Below are positions 43,577 to 53,208 of a stretch of DNA of 64,000 nucleotides, in pieces. The position numbers and the translations under genes are program-made. Source of the stretch: Blepharisma stoltei (Eukaryota; Ciliophora; Heterotrichea; Heterotrichida; Blepharismidae); contig CAJZBQ010000062.1 in NCBI GenBank assembly GCA_914767885.1, forward strand, positions 558,001-622,000. Direction: 5' to 3'. A model generated the notes under the pieces. That model did not search any database. It worked only from the letters and a program-made list of their open reading frames with translations, and was not told the DNA's origin. Every line of letters begins with the position of its first letter. Position 1 is the stretch's first letter.

Positions 43577-46379
43577 ATGTCAAGAGTGACCAAATATTGG
43601 GATAAATATAGAGAAAGGCACAAAGCGGAAAATCCTGAAGATTTGATTGACAAATCTTATATTTCGTTCCTAGAAGTTCAGTTGGAAAGGGTCTCACAAG
43701 CTGTATTATTGACTCAAAACTTCAGTGAAAGAATAGAAAATGTGCAGTCACAATTAAATTCTGCTGAAGAGAAAATTATTAACTTGACCAGGCTGGTAAA
43801 GCTTCAACAAAATTTCGCCGAAACCCAAGAAGAAGAGATAAATTCAATGAAAGCTCAACTTGAAGGAATAGATGGCGGTGGCAGATATTATGGATTGGAA
43901 GGACAAAAAAATAAAGACAAGAGTCATCATATTGAAGAAGAACATTAATATTTCATTAATTATAATTAGGGCTCTTCATCCTTTTACGTCTCACCCGAGC
44001 TGAGTCTTAGTAGAAGATTCGTTCAGCTAACGAACTCCCTGGGTATGTCAGCATTTCTACCAGAGATAGCTCTCATCCGGCATTTGGCCTGATTCTTAAT
44101 GCTGTCTCGGGACCTTGAAGTATGCAAATTTTGGGACTTGACGGCAGCTTCTTGAGTGGCCAGAGTTCCAGCGAGGGATAAACGCTCCAGTAATTTCATC
44201 GGGAAAATACAAATCTTCATTGCTGGACGAGGGAGACAAAACCCAGCCAGAATACAAATGCCCAGTACCCGTAAACTCTGTTTTATGTTCGTTTTGGCTT
44301 CCGGTTGCAGAAAGGTCCCCAAACCTGAAACAGGTCCGGGAGAAGACAGGTCGGTGACATCGCAATTTTATTTTTTCATATTGAGAAGAAATTTCTCAAT
44401 TGGAAGAAAAGTTAAAAATTGTTCTTCAGAAGACAGAAAACTTTGAGGATCAAAGAAATAAATCTTATGAGAAATTTGTAAGAGATGTGAACTCAGCTTT
44501 AAAAGCAACGGAAGAAAAAGTTATGAGCTATCTTACACATGCAATAAATAGCACAGAGATTCAAAAAAGTGGCATTAAAAAGAATTTTGAAGGATTAACT
44601 GATGAAGGAGATAAAGAATTAGAGGAAGAGTTAAATGAGTTTCAGCTGAAATCAGAAAGAAATAAAGAAATTAGAGGCTTAATGAGTTTTGGAGCTGGAG
44701 GGGATCTGCCAGAATTAAAACAAATATGGGCTAAGCTTGAAGAATTTGGAAACTTCAAAGATTATATCGAAAAAATAGTGATGGAAAAGGATACTGAAAT
44801 TAAAGAAGCCACTGAAATGGTTTGGGCTTCAGAAAGGACTTGCAATAGACTTGCTGAAGACTGTACAAGTAAAATTTCTGACTGCGAAAGGGCGGTAAAA
44901 GATTTAGAGCAATTCCTTGTGGCTACTATAATTAATATCGCGGTTGTGACGAAATATGTCCTTGACGATGCACCACTTTGGGCGCCAAAGCTGTTTTATA
45001 TCATAAATCAAGGCTAAAGCCCTTTAATCCTAACACTTAGCCAGCCTAGAGCATGGATGACGGGTGCAAGCCCCAAATCCCGAGAGGACACCGCTGCTGA
45101 AACAGAGATCTGCGATCTTATTCCTCCGGCAAGCATGTTCTAGTGGTCGAAACGTGCGGAAGCATCAAACCTGGAAGACTTTAAACCCTTTAAGTTAAGT
45201 TAATTTGTGGCTACTGCCAAAGAAATAAAAAAAATAGAAATTGCTCAAGGAATTCGGCCTATTGATACTGATGAAATTGAGAAAAATATTACTGAAAAAG
45301 TAAATGAAACAGTCAATAAGATTGGAGATTTAGTTAAAAAATATTTTAATTCACAACAAGATTTACAAAAAGAAGTCAAAGTATTAGCTTCTAAATTTTA
45401 TGGGAAAAGTACAGTCCCTCCACTATCCCCTAAATTCAAGTCTCCAATAAGAAAAACTGAAAAACCTGACAAATCTGATAAACCACCCATTTCTCCTCTC
45501 ACAAACACACTTCAAGAGCTTGAAACATCTCTTACCCAAAGTAGACATAAAAGATCAATAAGTTCAGATGCAGAAAAGCATAGCAAAGATGATGACTCTC
45601 ATGAATTAAAACATAAATCAAGATCAAAATCACCGAAACTAAAATTAAGTAAAAAAGTAAAATCTACAAGCAGCTTGACTCCAGACAGAAAAAGGTCAAA
45701 ATCTTCTTCAAAATCAAAGTCGAGGTCAAGGTCAAGATCAAGGTCAAATTCAAAGACAAGGACGAAGTCAATATCTGAGCTTCAGCTTTCCCCTAATTCC
45801 CTCTCCTTTGAAATTGTAAAAAAAAAATTGTTACACTTTTAAAAGGGGTATTTTTTTTTTTTGAAACAAATTAAATATTAAAATTTTGATAATAAAAAAT
45901 TTAATAAAATTTTACGAATTAAATTCTTATTGACCACATTGTTTTTAAAATTTTAATTAATTTTTATGAAAAATTTTCATTTAAAAAAAATAATCGATTC
46001 AGAGCGCGACTATTAATATAGCATTCTACTTGAACATCTTCATTAAATAAAATCAAAGCTATTTATATAAAAATTAGCATTTTCGCTTAACAAACTTTTC
46101 CTTCTTTTTAAAAGAAGGTTAATTACCTAAAATTAGAAAACTTTACCGATATTATGTTCCAATTTAATGGGGAGGGGGAGTAAGTCAACCAAAAAATCGC
46201 TTGCGATGGAATCAAGTATCAGGCAAAAAATCGTGGATATGAAAGCAAAAGAAGAAGAGGAAGAGCAAAAGATCAGCCAAAAAACAGTCAAAAGGCACAG
46301 CAAGCTGGATAAGAAAAAGAAAAAACTTGAAAAACTTGAAAAAATTTATCAAAAATTATCAGCAAGGGATTTAAAATAA
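43577..46379 (+). CDS. Coiled-coil protein with an SR-repeat C-terminal region
   Basis: 559 aa after removing two retroposons and one IES. The N-terminal three quarters is coiled coil (SYISFLEVQLERVSQAVLLT, EEEISQLEEKLKIVLQKTEN, AERTCNR-like helices). Then come a Ser/Pro/Lys linker and an SR/RS tract KSKSRSRSRSRSNSK, and finally a basic coil KLDKKKKKLEKLEKIYQKL. SR tracts usually mean RNA or splicing-speckle association, but no RRM is present. No orthologue recognised. The first join needs the left copy of the duplication, because the right copy lacks one base. Confidence 0.75.
43943..44376 (-). mobile_element. Retroposon in the coiled-coil/SR gene, first copy
   Basis: 434 bp flanked by CATATTGAAGAAGAA (43928-43942) and CATATTGAGAAGAA (44377-44390; one base shorter). 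Minus orientation: it starts AAAATAAAATTGCGATGTC and ends with an AT-rich tail (AATTATAATTAATGAAATA). GC-rich body with CCCGGACCTG and TGGGGACCTTTCTG. The duplication contains TA. Confidence 0.8.
44928..45204 (+). mobile_element. Retroposon in the coiled-coil/SR gene, second copy
   Basis: 277 bp flanked by TTGTGGCTACT (44917-44927 and 45205-45215). The 3' tail is AAGTTAAGTTAAT, a TTAAG-type tandem like that at 39122. Body GC-rich (GGGTGCAAGCCCCAAATCCC). The duplication contains TA; removal rejoins FLVAT-AKEIKKI exactly. Confidence 0.85.
45796..46182. mobile_element. MITE-type IES, family C, in the coiled-coil/SR gene
   Basis: 387 bp with TA at 45794-45795 and 46181-46182. Left end ATTCCCTCTCCTTTGAAATT is a diverged family C end followed by its hairpin partner; right end ATGTTCCAATTTAATGGGGA. 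Excision gives LQLSP-KSTKKSLAMESS in frame. A nearer TA at 45831 would break the frame, so this boundary is preferred. Confidence 0.8.
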
Positions 46380-46427
46380 TTTATAAAATTATTAAATTAT
46401 ATTAATTAATTAAAGAATTTAGTTATA

Positions 46428-47987
46428 TTATTCACCTTGCTTAGTACTTATTGAATTTTTATTTTTCTTTCGTTCAGCTCGAATAGTTTTAGTGTCTTTT
46501 ATCGCGAATTTCATTAGAAGCATAACAGCGCAGCAGTTAACACACAACATAAAGATAAATACATAGGCCCAACTAAAACCAGCTAAATATCCAATAAAAA
46601 TCTGCCCACTGGCTGCTCCTAAAGCCCCAGTCCCATCAATAATTCCAGCAACAGTCGCTATTACATTTTCATTATTTCCTAGACTGCTATCGCTTCTCCC
46701 TAAATCTGTTGCCACAGCTCCTGAAATTAAATTATCAGAAGAAGCAATAAGAGTTCCTAATAAGAAAGTGATAAAAAAGAAAATCCATCATATGTCTGAA
46801 TTCATAAGTTGAATGATTCCGAAGATTGGAAGACCTCCAATAAGCATTAAGCAAAGGGCTGGAGCTCTGAATCCCATTTTATCTGTCACCCAACCAAATG
46901 CAAATCCTCCTACCAGTCCTCCTATGTCATACAGGTTTGCTATTGTTCCAATTAACGATTTATCAACATGAATTTGCTTATCCAAAAAGAATGGCAACCA
47001 CATGACCAATGACATATTGAGGAGCTTTACACAAGCATATGTAAATGCATAAATCGCTACTCTAGGCAGCATCCAAGCTTGTAAAAATGAGATTGATTTT
47101 TTCTCTTGGTTTGAGGGTGCTTGGTCTTTTATTTCATAAAACGCTTGAGATTCTTCTAATAGCCATTCTGGGTTAGGGTTTTCTTTTGCAAGAGTTAAAA
47201 AGATCATAGCAATACTTATTAGAAAAATCGTCGTCGTTATTGTTACAACTTCCCATGAAGCATTGATTACTGATAAGATTATAGATGCAATTTGGGCTCC
47301 CAGAATATTCCCAACTTGGGAGTTAGAACTCCATAAGCCTAAAACTTTGCCCGTGTGTTTTGAGGAATACCAACGACCCATTAGTGATATAATATATGCA
47401 TAATAATAGATCACTATATTACAGCAGAATACCGACTAGAAAAAAATATTGCCTAGGGATATCTGCTTTATACAGTCTAATTATGATTAGGTATCTTAAA
47501 ACCATAAACTGAGATTTTTTTGCTTTTCAAAAAAGCTGACAAGTGCAAATGATTTTTGAAAATTAAAATGGATGGTCAATAATGATCTAAAATATTTCAG
47601 GGGTTATACTGTACCTGGCCATACTGTAGATAGTGTAAGACCGATTGCTCCGAATATGATTACAAAAAGCCAAGGGTTGTCATAATTCGAAAACCCAAGG
47701 ATAGCAATAATAACATAGCAGAAACTACCTAAAGCCATCCCTATAGGAACAACAATGCGTATAGGGAATGAATCTCCAAGAATTCCGCTAATGTAATTGC
47801 CAGTAGCATAGCAGAATAAATAGGTTGAGTCCATAGCTCCGAGTCATGTCGTCGAAAACCCCAAGTCGTCATTGACATCAGATTTTACCATAAATCATCC
47901 TTCAAGCCCAGCATGTCTAGCAACTATGCATAGATATGATATAACAAAAATCACAATTTGCCACTTCTGATATACACTCAGTTTCAT
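46428..47987 (-). CDS. SLC37-type sugar-phosphate transporter (major facilitator superfamily)
   Basis: 446 aa, about 12 membrane helices, after removal of a 219-bp IES. SLC37/GlpT-like carriers exchange sugar phosphates for phosphate. Motifs: AGLEGWFMVKSDVNDDLGFS after the first helix, MDSTYLFCYATGNYISGILG, TVWPGTV-SLMGRWYSSKHTG and KVLGLWSSNSQVGNILG (the family's TGWP ... GLWSS ... NILG region), YDIGGLVGGFAFGWVTDKMG, and AGIIDGTGALGAASGQIFIG. TGA is Trp in at least five places. The C-terminus is a basic cytosolic tail (RAERKKNKNSIS). Substrate not predictable. Confidence 0.88.
47390..47608. mobile_element. IES in the SLC37-type transporter
   Basis: 219 bp between TA copies at 47388-47389 and 47607-47608; the join restores WPGTV-SLMGRWYS, matching the family motif. 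No clear inverted ends: an old or non-MITE IES, bounded here by the reading frame. Confidence 0.75.
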
Positions 47988-48164
47988 TTCTCTACTGATA
48001 ATTTTCAACAAGAAAATATGAACAGAATAATGGATTTAATTTGAATAGCTGACTCATTTGCTTCTTGCCGCATGAGAAGCAACTCATAAGATTCAATATT
48101 TGCAATTTATATTTAATGCCATTATTTCATTTTTATAATTGTTAAATAATTTAAGAGTTTACTA
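47988..48164. other. Promoter region of the transporter gene
   Basis: 177 bp of AT-rich DNA upstream of the minus-strand transporter, ending at the first IES of a cluster (48165-49812). A 23-codon frame (MNRIMDLIWIADSF) exists but has no support as a gene. Confidence 0.4.
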
Positions 48165-48438
48165 ACTCCCCCGTCATTGATCGAACGATTACATTGAAAA
48201 ATTCAGAATTATTATAAATTATAAATAATTAATAAGCAACAGATTATATTATAAAGAGGAAAGGGATGACTAAAATTTTAAAATTTTTCATTTTAATAGT
48301 TTAATAGTTACTATAAAACCATCTTATTTAAAACGATAAACAATATATATTTATTTTTATAAATATTTTTCAAAAATTTTTGAAACCCCCCTTCTTGATC
48401 AAACGATGGGGCGTTGTTCGATCAAGGATTGGGGATTA
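48165..48438. mobile_element. MITE-type IES, family D, intergenic
   Basis: 274 bp, TA at 48163-48164 and 48437-48438. Inverted ends ACTCCCCCGTCATTGATCGA and TTGTTCGATCAAGGATTGGG. The right side holds a second motif copy (CTTGATCAAACGATGGGGCG). The end GATCGAACGATTACATTGAA is related to the family A end, so D is a diverged branch. Confidence 0.7.
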
Positions 48439-48535
48439 AGCATTTAATTTATAACTTATAAGCTCTTATAGACAAATTGCTTTTGATTATTAGTTAGAAT
48501 CTCATTTCCTTTAATATTGTATTAACTGTTTACTA

Positions 48536-48798
48536 CTCCCTCATTTATAAGATTTGCATTTTATGGATACTTTTAACCGACTTTAAATTGAAACAAAATT
48601 TGTTTTCCAATAGACAGTTTTCAAACTGAATCGATTAATTTTTTATCAATTCTTCATAAAAAATAATAAAATATTCAAAGTATTGTGCTCAATTTATATT
48701 TTTTCAAGATTTTAAAAATTCTAAAAACATTTGTTTTATAAAATAAAATTAGCTGCCTTTAAATTGGATTTTTTTTTTCCACATTAAAGGGGGAGTTA
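48536..48798. mobile_element. MITE-type IES, family C, intergenic
   Basis: 263 bp between TA copies at 48534-48535 and 48797-48798, with CTCCCTCATTTATAAG at the left and CCACATTAAAGGGGGAG at the right. It lies just upstream of the LRR gene, 98 bp from the previous IES. Confidence 0.65.
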
Positions 48799-48800
48799 GT

Positions 48801-51405
48801 ATACATTATTTGTTCGATTAACAGAGAATAATGAAATCAAGCAAAACGAACTACTCACAAAAGCAAATAACGATGACCCCCCCCCTCAATCTTCATGTCT
48901 ATTGCAACAAAAATGCAATTTTTTAATATAAAATTTTATATAAAAAAAAAATAATAATTTTCATGTCTCTTGCAACAAATTATATACATTAAAATGGCGA
49001 CACGTGTCAACCTGCCCTCTTGGCGCAGCAGTCCAGACCTTATGGCTACGGCGAACTGGGACGGACTCCAAGCCGAGAATCAGGCACAGGCTCAAGGAGT
49101 GTGTATCCGGGTAGGTTTTGACTGCTTTCCTGTGATTGGAAATGGAGGTGCTCAACAACGTCCTTTGGATCCGAGGATCTATGGGTATTCCTCTAACGAG
49201 AAACTGGGGGTTCGGCCCAGGCCACAAGGGAACAGTCTTTTTTCTGTAGCTGTCGAAGGAAGGCACTTTGACACCCAATAGACTCCAAGGATCCTTGGAA
49301 TCAAGCTACTCCAATCGCCCTTAACAGGGCCGCCGAAATCCATAAGCCGCCGACTCAAGACTGAACTCCCAAGGCAAGGAGGAGACAGAAGGTACCGGAA
49401 GGGCACTCGCAAGAGGGATAGATCCTCTGAGCTGGAGTCGAAAAGCGATAGAACCTTCCGTACGGGAGGTCTTTAATGACTGCGTCATCAATATGGCTAG
49501 CGCCTGTCTGTAATAATCCTAATCCTAATCCTCTTGCAACAAATTTTCGATGCGCATCTTAAAATTTTCCGTACTTTTTAGCTAGATAAGATTAATAAAA
49601 TGGCGAGAGATGGCGATAGCCGTTCAAATCTCGATGAGAAGGTCATTGGCACACCTACAGCAGCGCTGTTTTATGGTTTTTTTGAGAAACTCACCTAGAG
49701 AAAAATGCATTAATTTTTTTTATAAAAATGTTGTGTTGCAGTAGGCATGAAGATTTTTTTCGAAAAATTTTTGTTGCAGTAGACATGAAGATTGATGGGG
49801 GGGTCATCGTTACACAAAAGCATTCAGCTGAAGATCTCAAACCAAGTCAAAGCTGGGTCATGAGCAGATTAGATTGGTTTTTATATGTCGAAGAGATCTT
49901 CAACTCTGCTAAATCTAATCCGAAATCGTTAAAGGTGAATGCATTTCAAGTAGTGAAATCCCTCGAAAAGATATCATCAAAGCTCCCGTTGGTTTCTCCA
50001 TCCAAATACCGTGCGACCAAGCAATTGATTGCATACTCCTATAACGAAGTGGTCAAAAAGATATTAGAGTTTAATCAAGAATTCGATTGTGATGAGCTGC
50101 TTGACGCATTAATTGACATAAAAGATAACTACTCCCACAAAGATGAAAACGCTAGTACCTTAAATATCAGTGGTTTGCAAGATGCTGGCAAATTTGACGT
50201 GACTAGACTATTAATCTCTCAAAATGATACAGCTAAAAGATGTGTAAAGCCTTCATCATCTAATTCTTTATCAATTACAAACATATCTCAAGGATTTTCT
50301 ATGCCTCAGCTTCCAGTCCAGATTCTATATTTAAATTTGTCATCAAATAACATTTCAGAGACGGAATGAAATATTCCGCAATCTTTGATTTTGCTTAATT
50401 TGAGCAATAATTTATTGACAGAATTTTCTAATTCATTACCACTTGTCAATTTGCAGTATTTAAATTTTAATGAAAATCAGCTGAGCTATATTGATGGGAT
50501 TGCTGGGTTCAAAGCACTATTGGAAATTTATATTAAAAAAAATTCAATTGCAAACATTGGTTCTTTATGTAAAATCAGCAATTTAAAAATAATTGACGCT
50601 GAAGATAATATGATAGAAAAATATGAAGATGTGGCGCCTTTGGCACTTTACTCCCCCCTCCTCCGTGAGTGAACAAAAACATTAGAAAAATCGCTATTTT
50701 TTGCCCAAAAACCCATCCTCCGTGAGTGAACAAAAATTTTTTTTAATAGAAATTTTTTTTATGGAAAAAAAAATTTGATATATAAATGATAATTAATATA
50801 AAGAAATCTAGAGCTAATTCTGTTTAATTTTAAACGAATTGCCTTTTAAAACATAAATTTTCTAATTAAATTAATATTTGCTTTCCTATATTTGCGAATT
50901 AGGATTTTTTTAAATTTTGAAAAAAAATAATTTTTTATAAAATTAATATATAAATTGTTTTTTAAAAAAAAAACAATTAACCCCCCTCCGTGAGTGAACA
51001 AAATTTTTTTGTTCACTCACGGGGGGGGGAGTTAGTACAAAACTGCAAACGCTAAATTTAAAAGGCAATAAAATTACGGAGGCACCAAATTACAAAGAGT
51101 TTATTCCTCATTTATTACCGAAACTCAGATATATTGATCCCCCTGAAATTTTTTCTTTATCTCAATGCCAATTATCTGACTTTTTATTTCCAACTTCCTA
51201 TAATATTGGTTTCCATCATAAAAAGCATCAAAGCTTGCCATCAACGCCAATTCATATATGCCCTATAAACATTCACGAAACCCCGATTCCTTCTAAGCCT
51301 CCCCAGAAGTACTTTAGCGAGCTCTCTGAAACCCATAAAATTGACTTAAGTCAAATTAGCTGCTCAGCAATAATAAAATCTCAAGGAAATAATATTGAAC
51401 TTTAG
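48801..51405 (+). CDS. Leucine-rich-repeat protein (5' end unresolved)
   Basis: The frame runs NNEIKQNELLTKAN, across the IES at 48870-49812, into TQKHSAEDLKPSQSW and MSRLDWFLYVEEIF; the first ATG in frame is at 49860, so the start is either there or in an unseen exon. An N-terminal helical domain (~170 aa) is followed by about five LRRs: PVQILYLNLSSNNISE, SLILLNLSNNLLTEF, LVNLQYLNFNENQLSYIDGI, ALLEIYIKKNSIANIGSL, KLQTLNLKGNKITEAPNYKE, and an LRR-cap-like HLLPKLRYIDP. SDS22/dynein-light-chain-1-like LRRs of this kind are common in cilia. At the IES at 50651-51034 the two sides are one base out of frame. Confidence 0.7.
48870..49812. mobile_element. IES with ~40-bp inverted ends, carrying a nested retroposon
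   Basis: 943 bp, TA at 48868-48869 and 49811-49812. Ends ACGATGACCCCCCCCCTCAA and GATGGGGGGGTCATCGT are inverted copies; similarity continues for ~40 bp through CTTCATGTCTATTGCAACAA. Of this, 549 bp is a later retroposon insertion (48982-49530). Further copies of the ATGTCT-TTGCAACAAA motif occur internally at 48964, on the far side of the retroposon, and inverted near 49740. Confidence 0.8.
48982..49530 (+). mobile_element. Retroposon, family R2, nested inside an IES
   Basis: 549 bp flanked by TCTTGCAACAAATT (48968-48981 and 49531-49544). Starts ATACATTAAAATGGCGACAC and ends with the tandem AATCCTAATCCTAATCC. It shares the GGGGGTT-CGGCCC block with 19291. Its duplication contains no TA, unlike all retroposons inserted outside IESs here. 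Confidence 0.85.
50651..51034 (-). mobile_element. MITE-type IES, family A, in the LRR gene
   Basis: 384 bp, TA at 50649-50650 and 51033-51034. Inverted relative to 18219: the hairpin is at the right (GTGAGTGAACAAAATTTTTT against GTTCACTCACGG), and the direct pair is at the left. Simple TA excision leaves CTT-TAG-TAC, one base too long for the LRR frame (expected CTT-AGT-ACA); this is either a homopolymer error or an unusual excision. Confidence 0.8.
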
Positions 51406-51911
51406 ATGGCCTGAGTACTAAAAAATAAATTATAAGCTAATTAGATTTTCATTTCAAATTTACAAATTTATTTTTGCCTTATAATAAAAATTAACCTCTT
51501 TATAGCGAATAATTATTTTCACTCTACCAAGAGAGAAGAGTCAGCAATTTGAATTCGTCAAAAATATCGACCCCAAAAACCTGTACAAGGCCAGGCTCCC
51601 CTGTATCAACTGATAAGAAAAAAATATCAAGAAGCACTAATGCATCGCCTAGACCAGGAAAAGTAGGTCTGAATAAGCAGTTTAGAACCCCAGGAAAGTC
51701 AAATAAATTACTTAGATCTAGCCTAGTGTCTACAGCAAGGATAAATGAAGCTGACGAATCTTATTTGAATTTTTCAAATGCAAGCAAAGTGAGTGTAATC
51801 AATAGCGAAACAATTACAAACTCTATGAAAATAGGATACGGGAACCCAGTTGCTGCTATGATGATTAAACCTGCCACACATGCTAGGAATAGAGTGAAAT
51901 CAATGGGATAA
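51406..51911 (+). CDS. Small basic Ser/Pro-rich protein (5' end tentative)
   Basis: The well-supported part is 51549-51911: NSSKISTPKTCTRPGSPVST, SRSTNASPRPGKVGLNKQFR and a C-terminus MKIGYGNPVAAMMIKP ... RVKSMG, about 120 residues, basic and disordered. No ATG precedes it directly. A possible start is ATG at 51406, joined across a short degenerate IES (51418-51542) as MAWVSNLNSSK, but that ATG abuts the LRR stop codon, so this is doubtful. No family recognised. Confidence 0.5.
51418..51542. mobile_element. Possible short degenerate IES, family B-like
   Basis: About 125 bp. The right end (plus strand ACTCTACCAAGAGAGAAGAG) resembles a worn family B end, and a join of GTA at 51415 with GTC at 51540 would give an open frame. 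The boundary would be TA/TC rather than TA/TA. Weak evidence. Confidence 0.3.
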
Positions 51912-51973
51912 ACTTTAATTAATGTATAAATATCATAGAAAGAAAATATATGAAAAAATAAACATTAAATAAT

Positions 51974-52861
51974 TTAAAGTCTTTTTAAACCTATGTAATC
52001 TGCAATTTTATGTGTACTCAAAAAATAAGAAACATGCTCATAAGTGTATAGAGTAACAAAAGTGGATGGCATGACTCTCAGCAAGTTGACTGAAAATCCT
52101 GAATAAAATCCTTTGATTCCTTCATTCTGTCATGTGTATTTCATAAGACTTCATAAGCCTGTGAACATTTGATCAGTATCTTTTTGGCTCATGAAAAGCC
52201 TTGCTCTCAAAACTTCATGAGGATAAGAGCATAAACTTGCCACAAACTTCGGGAAAATTGTGCATAAAATCATTTCTAAGATATGAGGGGGTTCATACTC
52301 TCTTTTAATTAGCTTCTTTGTGAGTTCATATAGAGGAAACTGAACCACCACATGGATGGTCCCAAGCATTGATGCTTTACACCCATTAAACAATGCAAAG
52401 AAGCCTTCTTCCTTTATAATAAGTCTAAGAGAATCTGCAACACTTGTATATTTGCTATGGCCACTCTGCACTTGCATGCGAGCTCTTATCAATCATAAAG
52501 GATTAGTAATGATGCTTCCTGTTAATCCAGCTATAGATGCTCCTGCAACATTTCCTAGGGTATCGTTATGAAAAAGATCGCCAAAATAGCTTCGGATTCT
52601 GTTATAAAGCATGAAATAAATACTTCACGAAGAAGGATAGGCAATAATCGATGCATTTAATCCTTGATATAAACTTTTCAGGCCTTCTTCTCTGTAAGTT
52701 TTACTTAAGGCCGATATAATTCCATTGTATTTCTTTTCATAAATGTTCTGGGTTTGAAGTCGAGTACGGGCAGTATCTAAAGGAGCACAGACAATGACGT
52801 TGGCGACTCCTGCACAAACACCTGACGCAAAATCTACTAAAGCACTAGTTTTTGACTCCAT
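51974..52861 (-). CDS. Mitochondrial carrier family protein (SLC25A32/NAD-pyrimidine type)
   Basis: 295 aa, the usual length, with three tandem repeats each starting with the carrier signature: APLDTARTRLQ (repeat 1), NPLWLIRARMQ (repeat 2) and SYPHEVLRARL (repeat 3). PLW in repeat 2 and YPHEV in repeat 3 are typical of the folate/FAD, NAD+ and pyrimidine-nucleotide carriers (SLC25A32/33/36, Ndt1, Rim2) of the inner mitochondrial membrane. TGA is Trp several times (e.g. near 52630, 52490, 52147), so the standard code splits it in two. No IES or intron. Confidence 0.88.
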
Positions 52862-53208
52862 TTATGTATATTAATATTCCCCTAAGCTATGAGCAGTAGT
52901 CAGTCAAACTCATGCAAATTATATAATGATCTGATTAGAAAATGGTTGAAAATTTATTTCATTTATGCAAGGATTTCTGATTATTTTCTGATCTTAAAAT
53001 TTTATGATAGAAATTTATTTTTATTTAGAGAAGACTGATGCTTTTTAAAAGAAAAATTGTTATGAGCATTATAATCAAATTAATCTCTTAAGGAATCTGA
53101 TTAAGTCTATTTATAATTTTTATTGATAGTCCTTAAAAATGCAATATATTCTGACATCATCAATTTTTATTTGTTAAAAACCCATTAAATTTATAATTAA
53201 ACAAAGCT
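52862..53208. other. Intergenic spacer
   Basis: 347 bp, AT-rich, between the carrier gene head and the tail of the hidden minus-strand gene. It probably contains the carrier promoter. No terminal repeats or frames recognised. Confidence 0.45.

Noticed and set aside
45831-46182. Alternative left boundary (TA at 45831-45832) for the family C IES
   Set aside because: It shifts the downstream frame, whereas TA at 45794-45795 restores it and aligns with the family C terminus.
48961-49412. Overlapping ~100-codon frames on both strands
   Set aside because: They lie in the GC-rich retroposon, whose composition gives long chance frames; no conserved motif or reverse transcriptase is present.
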